Positions 1 through 7,109 of a DNA stretch of 8,536 nucleotides are shown piece by piece. The notes under the pieces are model-generated. The model had not been told where the DNA came from, searched no databases, and worked only from the letters and a program-made list of their open reading frames with translations. The stretch's first letter is position 1. Each line of letters opens with the position of its first letter. The position numbers and the translations under genes are program-made. Source of the DNA: Gemmatimonadota bacterium (GTDB lineage: Bacteria > Gemmatimonadota > Gemmatimonadetes > Longimicrobiales > RSA9); NCBI GenBank assembly GCA_012027055.1, contig VEPF01000028.1, positions 11,194 through 19,729 on the forward strand. The letters run 5' to 3'.

Positions 1-15
1 CCGCCAGTGAACGGG

Positions 16-52
16 AACCCCCGACAGCCGGCTCGCCGGCTACCGGGGGGTT
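16..52. terminator. Two-part inverted repeat, probable bidirectional terminator
   Basis: The inner stem is AGCCGG (26-31) paired with CCGGCT (36-41) around the tetraloop CTCG. After a symmetric AC/AC internal mismatch, an outer stem pairs CCCCCG (18-23) with CGGGGG (44-49). Flanking AA (16-17) and TT (51-52) extend the pairing if G50 is bulged. On the plus strand the stem runs into TTT; on the minus strand it runs into TT. The T-runs are short, but the stem is long and stable for a GC-rich genome. It lies about 100 bases past the stop of the minus-strand esterase gene and could end that operon. It could also end a plus-strand gene from the left: a TGA in one plus frame sits at 8-10, but only two codons of that frame are visible. 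The remainder of 1-151 shows no gene. Confidence 0.6.
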
Positions 53-151
53 TCGCATCCGGGGGCCGCGGCACCGGGTGCACGACCGCCGGCGCTCACC
101 CTCCCGCGCTCCCATCCTGGCCGCTGGTGTTCGTCCGCTGCTCCCTGGTCT

Positions 152-2149
152 TCACTCCCAGTCGTCGGTCCGGAACTGTGCCGCGGGCAGGCCGTCGCGG
201 TTGGTCAGGCTCGGTGTCCGCGGGCTGTTGCCCCAGGCATAGCGGACGGCGACCGGTTCCGGGACCTGCGGGCTCCACACGGTCACGCGGTCGCCGTACA
301 GGCGTGCCTCGGCCCAGACCCAGCGCCGGTCCGCGCCCGCGATCGCGAATCCCTGCAGGCTCCGGTCGCCGGGGCGCACCGTCATGCCGCTGCCGCCGGT
401 GTCGAACGACACGGTAATGCGGCCGCTGCTCACGGTGTGAGCGCGGTAGACGGGCCCGCTGGCGATGACGTCTTCGCCGTACGCGGTACGTCGGGCGGCG
501 AGCGCGAGCCGCTGTCCCACGGGCAGCTTGTTGCGCGGGTGAATGTCGCCGGGGTTGCCGAGGTCGATGGCGACCACCTGGGCGGTAGCGGGCAGGGCCA
601 GGGCCGCGCTCTGGGATTCGCGCAGGAGTGCCCAGCTGGCGCGCGTGGGCGGCACGGTGTCCACCGGGCCGTAATTGGGCAGCTGCACCCAGAGGAAGGG
701 GAAGTCGCGAGGCGTGCCGCCGCCGCCGGCCTCCGCCCACTCGCGCCGCCAGCTCTCGATGAGTCCGGCGAACTGTTGCCGGTAGGCGCTGGCCTGCGCG
801 TCGTTGTTGGCGTTCGACTCGCCCTGGTACCAGATCACGCCCTCGATGGGGAAGCGCAGCAGCGGGTGGAGCATGCGGTTGTAGAGCGCCGCGGGCACCT
901 TGTTGATCCGCTGCCCATCGGGTTGCAGCGACACCTCGCCCACGCGGAACTGCCACTGCCCGGCGAGCGGCCGGCGCTTCCCGCCGATCTCCAGGTACAG
1001 CGAGTCGGGGCTGCCGTAGAGCCCGCCGCCGCCCGCGCCATCGGTGACGCGCACGGCCAGCACGTTGCGGCCCGGGCGCAGGACGGTGGCCGGCACCTGG
1101 TACCGGCGCGGCTCCGCGTAGCCCATGGTCCGTCCCACCTCGCTGCCGTTCACCCAGGTGATGTCGTCGTCATCGATGGTGCCGAGGGAGAGGCGCGCGC
1201 CGCTCGCGGCTTCCGTTCCGGAGAGCGTGAAGGCGGTGCGGTACCAGGCGCCGCCATCCAGCCCCGGGAGCCCGGCATCTTCCCAGAGCGACGGGACGGG
1301 CAGGGTGAGCCACAGCGCATCGGCGAGGGCCGGATCGGCCCACACGGCCTTGCCGTCAACGAGCCCGGGGTCCCGCTCCGGCACCTGGCCGAGGCGGGCG
1401 CTCAGGGCGAGGGCGATGCTGTCCTGGCGGCCGCGTTCCCGCCCGATCGCGGCCTGGTATGCGCTGTCGCTCAGGCCGAGGGCGCGCGGGCTCATCCAGG
1501 TCTCGATGTTGGCGCCGCCCCAGGACGTGTGGATGATGCCGATGGGCACGCCCAGCGCGCTGCGCAGCTCGCGGGCGAAGTAGTAGGCGACCGCCGAGAA
1601 CTGACCGGCATGCGCCGGGTCGGCGGGAGCCCAGCGGCCGCCCGCCAGGTCGGCCTCGGGCTGCGCGGACCAGGTGTGGGGTACGGCGAACTCGCGCAGC
1701 TGGGGATCGTTGGCCGCGGGCACGGCAACGTCCGCGTCCGCGTCGCGGGCGAGCGGCCATTCCATGTTGGACTGCCCGGAAGCCACCCACACATCCCCGG
1801 CCAGCACGTCCCGGACGCGCACCTGCCGGTCGCCGGCCTCGACCGCGAGCGTGTATGGACCGCCCGCCGCCAGGGGCGGGAAGCGCACGGCCCAGGCGCC
1901 GCCCAGGCTGGCCGTGTCCTGGCGCGTGGCTCCGTTCAGGCGGACGCGCACCCGGGCACCGGGCGGCGCCCAGCCCCACACCGGCACCGGCCGGTCCCGT
2001 TGCAGCACCATCCCGTCCTGGAAGATGCGCGCCAGGCACAGGCCGGGAGCGGACTCCGGGCATTGGCCGGCGGCCGGCCGCGCGCCAGCCGCCAGCAGCA
2101 GCATACCGGCCACCAGCGCGCGGGTCGCGGGACCACGCGAATCGCTCAT
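152..2149 (-). CDS. Secreted sialate O-acetylesterase-like SGNH hydrolase
   Basis: 665 residues, within or slightly above the usual size of the family. An N-terminal signal peptide (hydrophobic core LVAGMLLLAAGA, likely cleavage after AAG at residue 28) directs export. The catalytic serine is S127 in VASGQSNMEW. Next come HTSWGG (W210), WYQGESN (440-446) and D535-I-H537 in GDIHPRNK, which supplies the Asp/His of the triad. Between these blocks, residues about 300-380 (from WYRTAF to the glycine-rich GAGGGGLYG) look like the galactose-binding-type beta-sandwich commonly inserted in this family. Members remove O-acetyl groups from sialic acids or from other acetylated glycans such as hemicellulose; the true substrate cannot be read from sequence. 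The ATG at 2149 is preferred because it opens the signal peptide and has GGGAGG a few bases upstream. The frame stays open further upstream, but only over the M3 gene. It lies 23 bases after the M3 peptidase stop, which suggests co-transcription. No sialic acid transport or catabolism gene is visible nearby. Confidence 0.9.
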   Translation of the reverse strand: MSDSRGPATRALVAGMLLLAAGARPAAGQCPESAPGLCLARIFQDGMVLQRDRPVPVWGWAPPGARVRVRLNGATRQDTASLGGAWAVRFPPLAAGGPYTLAVEAGDRQVRVRDVLAGDVWVASGQSNMEWPLARDADADVAVPAANDPQLREFAVPHTWSAQPEADLAGGRWAPADPAHAGQFSAVAYYFARELRSALGVPIGIIHTSWGGANIETWMSPRALGLSDSAYQAAIGRERGRQDSIALALSARLGQVPERDPGLVDGKAVWADPALADALWLTLPVPSLWEDAGLPGLDGGAWYRTAFTLSGTEAASGARLSLGTIDDDDITWVNGSEVGRTMGYAEPRRYQVPATVLRPGRNVLAVRVTDGAGGGGLYGSPDSLYLEIGGKRRPLAGQWQFRVGEVSLQPDGQRINKVPAALYNRMLHPLLRFPIEGVIWYQGESNANNDAQASAYRQQFAGLIESWRREWAEAGGGGTPRDFPFLWVQLPNYGPVDTVPPTRASWALLRESQSAALALPATAQVVAIDLGNPGDIHPRNKLPVGQRLALAARRTAYGEDVIASGPVYRAHTVSSGRITVSFDTGGSGMTVRPGDRSLQGFAIAGADRRWVWAEARLYGDRVTVWSPQVPEPVAVRYAWGNSPRTPSLTNRDGLPAAQFRTDDWE

Positions 2150-2172
2150 GCTGCCTCCCGGCTCCGCGTCCC

Positions 2173-4326
2173 TCAGTTGGTCTTCGCGCCGCCGGTCGGG
2201 AAGCCGCGGTTCTGCAGCAGCGCCTCCACGCGCGGGTCCCGTCCGCGGAACTGCCGGTAGGCGGTCGCCCGGTCGGTGGTGTTGCCGCTCGCCAGCACGG
2301 CGCGGAGCGCGCGCGCGAGCGTGGGATTGAAGACGTCGCCCGACTCCACGAATGCCTGCCAGGCATCCGCGTCCATGACCTCCGACCACAGGTAGCTGTA
2401 ATAGCCGGCGGAGTAGGCGTCACTGCTGAACAGGTGACTGAACTGCGGCAGCCGATGCCGGAGCGCGATCTCGCGCGGCATGCCGATCTTCGCGAGCGCT
2501 TCCCGCTCGAAGCTGGCGGGATCGATCACGCCGTCCGGGCGGGTGTGCAGGTCCATGTCCACGAGCGCGGCCGCCAGGTACTCGACCGTGATGTAGCCCT
2601 GATTGAACTTCGCGCTCGCCTCCACCTTGTCCAGCAGCGCCTGCGGCATGGGCGCGCCCGTCTGGTAGTGACGCGCGAACCTGTCCAGCACCGGGCGCGC
2701 GAGCAGCCAGTGCTCGTTCACCTGGGATGGGAACTCCACGAAATCGCGCGGCGTGACGCCCAGCCCCGGATAGCCGACCTCGGAGACCAGCGAATGCAGG
2801 GCGTGGCCGAACTCGTGGAAGAGCGTCTCCGCATCATCCAGCGAGATCAGTGCGGGCTGGCCCGGCGCCCCCTTCACGAAGTTCAGGTTGTTCGAGCTGA
2901 GCGGCGTCCGCTCCGTTCCCGTGAAGGTCTCGTGACTGCGGTAGGTGGAAGCCCACGCGCCGGAGCGCTTGCCGCTGCGCGCGAAGTGGTCCCCGTAGAA
3001 CAGGCCGACGTGGCGCTCGCCCTGCTTCACCTCCCACACCCGCACGTCCGGGTGGAAGGTGGGCACCGTGCCGGTGATCTCGCGGAAGCTGAGCCCGTAG
3101 AGCTGACCGGCCGTCCAGAACGCGGCCTGGATCATGTTGTTCAGCTCGAAGTACGGCTTCAGCTCGTTCTGGTCGAGGTCGTAGCGCTGCTTGCGCACCT
3201 TCTCGGCGTAGAACAGGTAGTCCCACGGCTCGATGGTGAGCGTCGCGCCCTGCCGGGCCGCGATTGTCTGCATGTCCGCCACTTCTTCCCGCACCCGCGC
3301 CACCGCGGCCGGCCACACCGTCAGCATCAGTTCGTTCGCGCGCTCCGGCGTGCCCGCCATGGTGTCTTCCATCCGCCAGTTGGCGTGCGTGGCGTAGCCC
3401 AGCAGCTTCGCCCGCTCGGCACGCAGCTTCACGATCTCCGCGAGCAGCGCCTTGGTGTCGTTCGCATCACCGTTGTCGCCCCGCTGCTTGAACGCCTGCC
3501 ACACCCGCTCGCGCAACGCGCGGTTGTCCGCGAAGGTCAGGAACGGGTCCACGCTGGAGCGGGTGTTCACCACCGCCCAGCCCGTGAGCCCGCGTTCCTG
3601 CGCGGCCGCGCCGAGGGCGGCGCGCAAAGATTCCGGCAGGCCCGCCAGGTCCGCTTCCCGGTCGATCAGGATCCAGGTGTTCTCATCCGCCAGCAGCCGG
3701 TTCGAGAAGTCCGCGAACAAGCCGGCCAACCGCTGGTTGAACCGGCCCAGCTCCGCCTTCTGCGCCGCGTTCAGCTGTGCGCCGGCGCGCAGGTAATTCG
3801 CGTGTGTGCGCTCCACCAGCCGCACCTGCTCGGCGGTGAGTCCCGCCTGCTGGCGCTGCTCGTAGATCGCGTGGATGCGCGCGAACAGCGGCTCGTTGAA
3901 GGTGATCTCGTCCGCGGCCGCGGCCAGCCGCGGGGACCACTCCCGGTCCAGCGCCTGGTACGCGGGCGTGTTCACGTTGCTGGTGATCACGCCGAACAGC
4001 GTGTTCACCCGCTGCAGCTCCCGTCCCGCGTCCTGCAGGGGCACGATGGTGTTGGCGAAGCTCGGCGCCGCCGGATTCTCCACGATCCTGCGGATCTCCG
4101 CCCGGCGCAGCTCGATCCCCTGCGCGAACGCTTCCGGGAACAGCTCCGGGCGGGCGACGTCGAAGGGCGGCACACCGCCGTACGGGCCCGCCCACACGGC
4201 CAGCAGAGGATTCGCCGCCGCCGTGGCCGGGGCGGGCGGGTTCTGCGCCGCGACCGGCGGCGCGCTCACGTACGCGGCAGTGCCCAGGGCAAATACGCTG
4301 GCGCCCGTCAGCAGGCCCTTGCGCAT
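2173..4326 (-). CDS. dcp: Secreted M3 family zinc metallopeptidase (peptidyl-dipeptidase Dcp-like)
   Basis: 717 residues, close to E. coli Dcp (about 680) plus a signal peptide (core TGASVFALGTAAYV, likely cut after VAA just before Q). The zinc site is H504-E-F-G-H508, with the third ligand E531 in DFVEFPSQVNEHW, spaced as in Dcp and thimet-type oligopeptidases. The C-terminal SSDAYSAGYYSYLWSEV block carries the family's substrate-binding tyrosines, and the helical N-terminal two thirds shows a typical M3 layout. The family cleaves dipeptides or short fragments from small peptides inside a deep channel. Here the signal peptide implies a periplasmic or extracellular role in peptide scavenging. 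Start choice: ATG at 4326 has GGAG at 4335-4338 with an 8-base spacer and begins the signal peptide, although the frame is open well upstream. It is the first gene of a two-gene unit with the esterase downstream. I saw no clear promoter in the 182-base gap upstream. The family call is firm; the Dcp-versus-oligopeptidase A specificity is inferred. Confidence 0.93.
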   Translation of the reverse strand: MRKGLLTGASVFALGTAAYVSAPPVAAQNPPAPATAAANPLLAVWAGPYGGVPPFDVARPELFPEAFAQGIELRRAEIRRIVENPAAPSFANTIVPLQDAGRELQRVNTLFGVITSNVNTPAYQALDREWSPRLAAAADEITFNEPLFARIHAIYEQRQQAGLTAEQVRLVERTHANYLRAGAQLNAAQKAELGRFNQRLAGLFADFSNRLLADENTWILIDREADLAGLPESLRAALGAAAQERGLTGWAVVNTRSSVDPFLTFADNRALRERVWQAFKQRGDNGDANDTKALLAEIVKLRAERAKLLGYATHANWRMEDTMAGTPERANELMLTVWPAAVARVREEVADMQTIAARQGATLTIEPWDYLFYAEKVRKQRYDLDQNELKPYFELNNMIQAAFWTAGQLYGLSFREITGTVPTFHPDVRVWEVKQGERHVGLFYGDHFARSGKRSGAWASTYRSHETFTGTERTPLSSNNLNFVKGAPGQPALISLDDAETLFHEFGHALHSLVSEVGYPGLGVTPRDFVEFPSQVNEHWLLARPVLDRFARHYQTGAPMPQALLDKVEASAKFNQGYITVEYLAAALVDMDLHTRPDGVIDPASFEREALAKIGMPREIALRHRLPQFSHLFSSDAYSAGYYSYLWSEVMDADAWQAFVESGDVFNPTLARALRAVLASGNTTDRATAYRQFRGRDPRVEALLQNRGFPTGGAKTN

Positions 4327-4483
4327 GGTGTCATCTCCGGATCGGGTTTCCTCTTCCACCCGGGCAAAGGAACGCCCGCCCGCCGCCATCGCAAGCGCGG
4401 GCCTGGGCAGAGCGAGGCACCCGCGGCCGCCCGCCCAAGGCGAGGGTGCGGCGCGCCGCGGCCGCGGGTCGGTGCAAACCCGG

Positions 4484-4507
4484 CCGCCGGCCTTGCGGGC
4501 CCGGCGG
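4484..4507 (-). terminator. GC-rich hairpin directly after the YchF-like gene
   Basis: CCGCCGG (4484-4490) pairs with CCGGCGG (4501-4507). CC/GG (4491-4492 with 4498-4499) extends it across one bulged C, around a TTGCG loop. Read on the minus strand it begins two bases after the stop codon of the YchF-like gene and is followed by CCGGGTTTG, so there are only three Ts. It may be a weak terminator or mRNA end-stabilising stem. The gap 4327-4508 otherwise shows only GC-rich palindromic stretches and the M3 ribosome-binding site. Confidence 0.35.
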
Positions 4508-4508
4508 G

Positions 4509-5549
4509 TCAGACGTTGAAGCGGATGTTGAGGATGTCGCCGTCCGAGACGATGAAGTCCTTGCCCTCGAGCTGGAGCCTGCCGGCGTCGCGCACGGCCT
4601 GCTCCGAGCCGTACTTCAGGAACACCTCGCAGGGCGTCACCTCGGCGCGAATGAAGCCCCGTTCTAGGTCGGAGTGGATGCGACCGGCCGCCTGGCGGGC
4701 GTGCGTGCCGCGCCTGATGGTCCAGGCGCGCACCTCGTCCTTGCCGACGGTGAAGAAGGAGAGCAGGGCGAGCAGTCCGTAGGCCGTGCGGATGAAGCGG
4801 TCGAGCGCCGACTCGGTGAGCCCCAGGTCCGCGAGGAAGCCGGCCTGGTCTTCCGGGGCGAGGCTCGCGATCTCCGCCTCCACGCTGGCGGAGAGCACCA
4901 GGCCGGCGGCGCTCAGCTCCGCGATGCGGTGCGCGAGCGCGGGCGGCAGCGCCAGGGCTGCGTCGCCTTCGGCCACGTTGAGCGCGACCAGCAGCGGCCG
5001 GTCCGTGAGCAATGCGTAGCCCTTCAGGTACTCGCGGTGCAGCTCCTCGGGCGGGAGCGCCCGCACCGGCCGCTCCGCCTCGAGCGCCGCCCGCATCATC
5101 TCGAACGCGGCCAGCTCGAGCGGGTTGGCCTTCTCCCGCTTGCCCCGCTCCAGCCGGCGCTCCACCAGCTCCAGGTCGGCCAGCACGCACTCCGCGTGGA
5201 ACGCCTCCAGGTCCGCGAGCGGGTCGGGCGCTCCTTCCAGGGCCGGGTTGGGGAAGGCGCGCAGCACCAGGCAGAGCGCCTCCTGGTCGCGGATCTGCTG
5301 GATGGCCTTGCGCGACAGCCCCCGCTTCTCGGCGCCGTGCTCGCCCGGGATGTCCGCGAAGGTGATTTCGGCGTAAATGGTCTTGCGCGGCTGGAAGATG
5401 CGCGCCAGGGCGTCGATGCGCCGATCGGGCACGCGTACCGCGCCCAGGTGCAGCTCCCCGCCGAACCCGACCGGCACGTTCAGTCCGGTCATGGCGTTGA
5501 ATACCGTGGTCTTGCCGGAGCCGGCGAAGCCTACCAGGCCGATCTTCAT
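4509..5549 (-). CDS. YchF/OLA1-like P-loop NTPase with C-terminal DUF933 (TGS-like) domain, divergent subtype
   Basis: 346 residues, slightly shorter than canonical YchF (about 363). Visible elements in order are a Walker A/G1 loop GFAGSGKTT (7-15), VPDRRIDAL (40-48), switch II DIPG (66-69), a helical insertion about 112-160, and NVAE (191-194) in the G4 position. The C-terminal domain spans about 264-346 (FFTVGKDEVRAWTI, AGRIHSDLERGFIRAE, EGKDFIVSDGDILNIRFNV) and matches the YchF C-terminal signature closely. NxxE instead of NKxD is the feature that makes YchF/OLA1 favour ATP over GTP. The P-loop differs from canonical GLPNVGKST, and the usual phenylalanine/proline/asparagine block after G1 (PFxTIxPN) is absent, so I regard it as a paralogous subtype rather than orthodox YchF. 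YchF binds ribosomes; the partner of this subtype is unknown to me. The ATG at 5549 starts directly at the P-loop strand and has AAGGG just upstream with a short spacer. It is divergent to the helicase gene. Confidence 0.88.
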   Translation of the reverse strand: MKIGLVGFAGSGKTTVFNAMTGLNVPVGFGGELHLGAVRVPDRRIDALARIFQPRKTIYAEITFADIPGEHGAEKRGLSRKAIQQIRDQEALCLVLRAFPNPALEGAPDPLADLEAFHAECVLADLELVERRLERGKREKANPLELAAFEMMRAALEAERPVRALPPEELHREYLKGYALLTDRPLLVALNVAEGDAALALPPALAHRIAELSAAGLVLSASVEAEIASLAPEDQAGFLADLGLTESALDRFIRTAYGLLALLSFFTVGKDEVRAWTIRRGTHARQAAGRIHSDLERGFIRAEVTPCEVFLKYGSEQAVRDAGRLQLEGKDFIVSDGDILNIRFNV

Positions 5550-5584
5550 GACCCTTCATCCGTTCGCGGTTTGACAGCGGGGGA

Positions 5585-5591
5585 TAGAATA
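5585..5591. promoter_or_regulatory. Possible shared -10 region between divergent YchF-like and helicase genes
   Basis: TAGAAT (5585-5590, plus strand) matches TATAAT at 5 of 6 positions. Its complement reads TATTCT (5591 to 5586, minus strand), matching at 4 of 6. The small AT-rich patch GATAGAATA is the only such patch in a GC-rich divergent gap (5550-5693), so it may serve both directions. I see no good -35 element at normal spacing for either strand. Inference only. Confidence 0.3.
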
Positions 5592-5693
5592 CCTCCCGGG
5601 CGACGCGGGCGCATGGCCCGGCCGGACGTAGCTGAGCCGGGCCTCTGCCTGGGCGCCGTGGTGGCCGATGGCAGGAACCACCGGGATGGAGCA

Positions 5694-7109
5694 ATGCCAG
5701 GAGCGGAGCACGATCAGGCGGCGATCCGCGCCGCGGTGCGCGCGGCGGCGGCGGTCAGGCCGCTGGCCGGCGGGGAGACGCCCGACCTGGTCGAGGCCGC
5801 GGCGCTGCGCATCGCGGACCTGCTCGAGTCCATGCGCTCACCCGACCGGGCGGTCCTGCTGGCGGATGTTCTGCAGAAGCTCGCGGCGCCCGGGTCGTCG
5901 CTCCGGAAGCTGGAGAAGAAAGTCCGGCAGGCCGCGCTCGCGACCGTCAGTGCGGAGCGCATGGCGGCGGTGCGGGCGCTCGCGCCCGAGCTGCTGATCG
6001 AAGACCTGCAGGGCACGGTGCGCTTCAGCCGGCGGGAGCCGCGGCAGGTCGGCGTGGCCGGCCGCAGCTACCGGACCGCCGTGGTGGTGCGCCTGGTGGG
6101 CGGCGCCCTCGAGCGGGCGTTCCTGACCCGGCCGCCGGCCGCGTTCGTGCCGGAAGTCAGGGCGGCGCTCGCGGCGGAGCTGGCCGCCGCGCTTGCCGAA
6201 AGCGACGCCGCGGCCGGGCGCATCGACGAGCTGGTGGCGGCCCGCGCGCACCGTCCGCTCTACGACGCGGCCTCGCTCCGGCGCATCGTGGATCGGGCCC
6301 TGCTGGACGCGGCCGAGCTGCCCGAGGCGCTGGAGCAGATCGAGTACCAGGTCCGGCGGCTGGACCGGGACGCGGCCGAGCGCGAGCGCGTGCGGGAGCT
6401 CATCGAGCGCCACGGCCTGATCGCCTACCGGGAGTATTTCCCGCGCGCTCGCGAGCGGCAGCGCGAGCTCATCCTGTACGTCGGCCCGACCAACAGCGGC
6501 AAGACCTGGCACGCCCTGAACGAGCTGGTCCGGCACGAGTCCGGCGTGTACCTGGCGCCGCTCCGGCTGCTCGCCCTGGAAGGCCAGGAGGAGATCGCGA
6601 AGCGCGGCCGCATCGCCAGCTTCATCACCGGCGAGGAGCGCGACATCCGGGAGGGCGCGGACTTCATCGCCTCCACCATCGAGATGCTGGACCCGCGGCG
6701 CGAGGTCGAGGCCGCGGTCATCGACGAGATCCAGCTGCTCACCGATCCGGAGCGCGGCTGGGCCTGGTGCCAGGCGCTGGTCGGCGTGCCCGCACGGCGA
6801 GTGCTCATGACCGGCTCGCCCGACTGCATCCCGCTGGTGCAGGCGCTGGCACAGTACCTGGGCGAGCCGCTATCCATCCGGCACCTGGAGCGCTTCACAC
6901 CCCTGCACGCGCACCCCCGCCGGCTCTCGCTCGCGCACATCGAGCCGGGCACGGCGGTGATCGCGTTCAGCCGGCGGGAGGTGCTCGCGTACAAGGCGGA
7001 GCTCGAGCACCGCTACCCGGTCGCGGTGATCTACGGCCAGCTCACGCCCGAAGTGCGGCGGGGCGAGGCCCGCCGGACTTCCGGGAAGGCCGCGCGCAGG
7101 TGCTGGTGA
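5694..7109 (+). CDS. SUV3-family ATP-dependent RNA helicase, N-terminal part (frame broken)
   Basis: 471 residues until an out-of-frame TGA; about 461 of them are genuine. Residues 1 to about 255 are an alanine/arginine-rich, mostly helical N-terminal region. RecA domain 1 then starts with motif I GPTNSGKTWHAL (K270), followed by YLAPLRLLALE (Ia), FITGEERD, DEIQ (344-347, motif II), DPERGWAWCQAL and a TGSPD block. The second RecA fold begins at AVIAFSRRE and AVIYGQLTPEVRRGEARR. GPTNSGKT, DEIQ with RGWAW, and VIYG with PxEVR are diagnostic of SUV3 (the mitochondrial degradosome helicase). Expected next is FREG..VLV.TDAI, but this occurs in another frame from about 7076. Start: ATG 5694 has GGATGGAG upstream with a very short spacer. 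ATG 5613 would add 27 residues and cannot be excluded. In mitochondria SUV3 unwinds RNA for exonuclease decay; the bacterial role is not settled. Expressed alone, this piece would lack motifs V and VI and be inactive as a helicase. Confidence 0.88.
   Translation: MPGAEHDQAAIRAAVRAAAAVRPLAGGETPDLVEAAALRIADLLESMRSPDRAVLLADVLQKLAAPGSSLRKLEKKVRQAALATVSAERMAAVRALAPELLIEDLQGTVRFSRREPRQVGVAGRSYRTAVVVRLVGGALERAFLTRPPAAFVPEVRAALAAELAAALAESDAAAGRIDELVAARAHRPLYDAASLRRIVDRALLDAAELPEALEQIEYQVRRLDRDAAERERVRELIERHGLIAYREYFPRARERQRELILYVGPTNSGKTWHALNELVRHESGVYLAPLRLLALEGQEEIAKRGRIASFITGEERDIREGADFIASTIEMLDPRREVEAAVIDEIQLLTDPERGWAWCQALVGVPARRVLMTGSPDCIPLVQALAQYLGEPLSIRHLERFTPLHAHPRRLSLAHIEPGTAVIAFSRREVLAYKAELEHRYPVAVIYGQLTPEVRRGEARRTSGKAARRCW
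7074..7079 (+). other. Frameshift position inside the SUV3-type helicase gene
   Basis: In the upstream frame the protein reads EVRRGEARR up to 7076, then turns to nonsense (TSGKAARRCW, stop at 7107-7109). In the frame one base back, DFREGRAQVLVSTDAI starts at 7076 and continues for 280 residues. The family expects EARRFREG or similar. Either one base is missing (restoring RRDFREG), or the two bases AC at 7077-7078 are inserted (removing them restores RRFREG exactly). No slippery heptamer is visible. Confidence 0.8.

Noticed and set aside
7..417. A 136-codon plus-strand open frame at the left edge
   Set aside because: It crosses the hairpin at 16-52 and lies largely antisense to the esterase C-terminus. 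Its Arg/Pro/Ser-rich content is typical of a shadow frame.
1855..4782. A 975-codon open frame on the plus strand opposite the peptidase and esterase genes, and a 607-codon one at 437-2260
   Set aside because: Both lie wholly antisense to genes with firm family motifs, and their translations are Arg/Pro/Ala/His-rich and low in complexity. They match what GC-rich third positions produce on the opposite strand.
5571..5590. TTGACA (5571-5576) plus TAGAAT (5585-5590) as a consensus promoter for the helicase
   Set aside because: The spacer is only 8 bases, far from the usual 16-18, so the two hexamers cannot act together as one sigma70 promoter.
5550..5694. Extending the peptidase frame upstream through the YchF-like gene to 5694
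   Set aside because: The frame is open by composition only. The signal peptide and GGAG at 4335-4338 fix the peptidase start at 4326, and the upstream stretch is out of frame with the real YchF-like protein.
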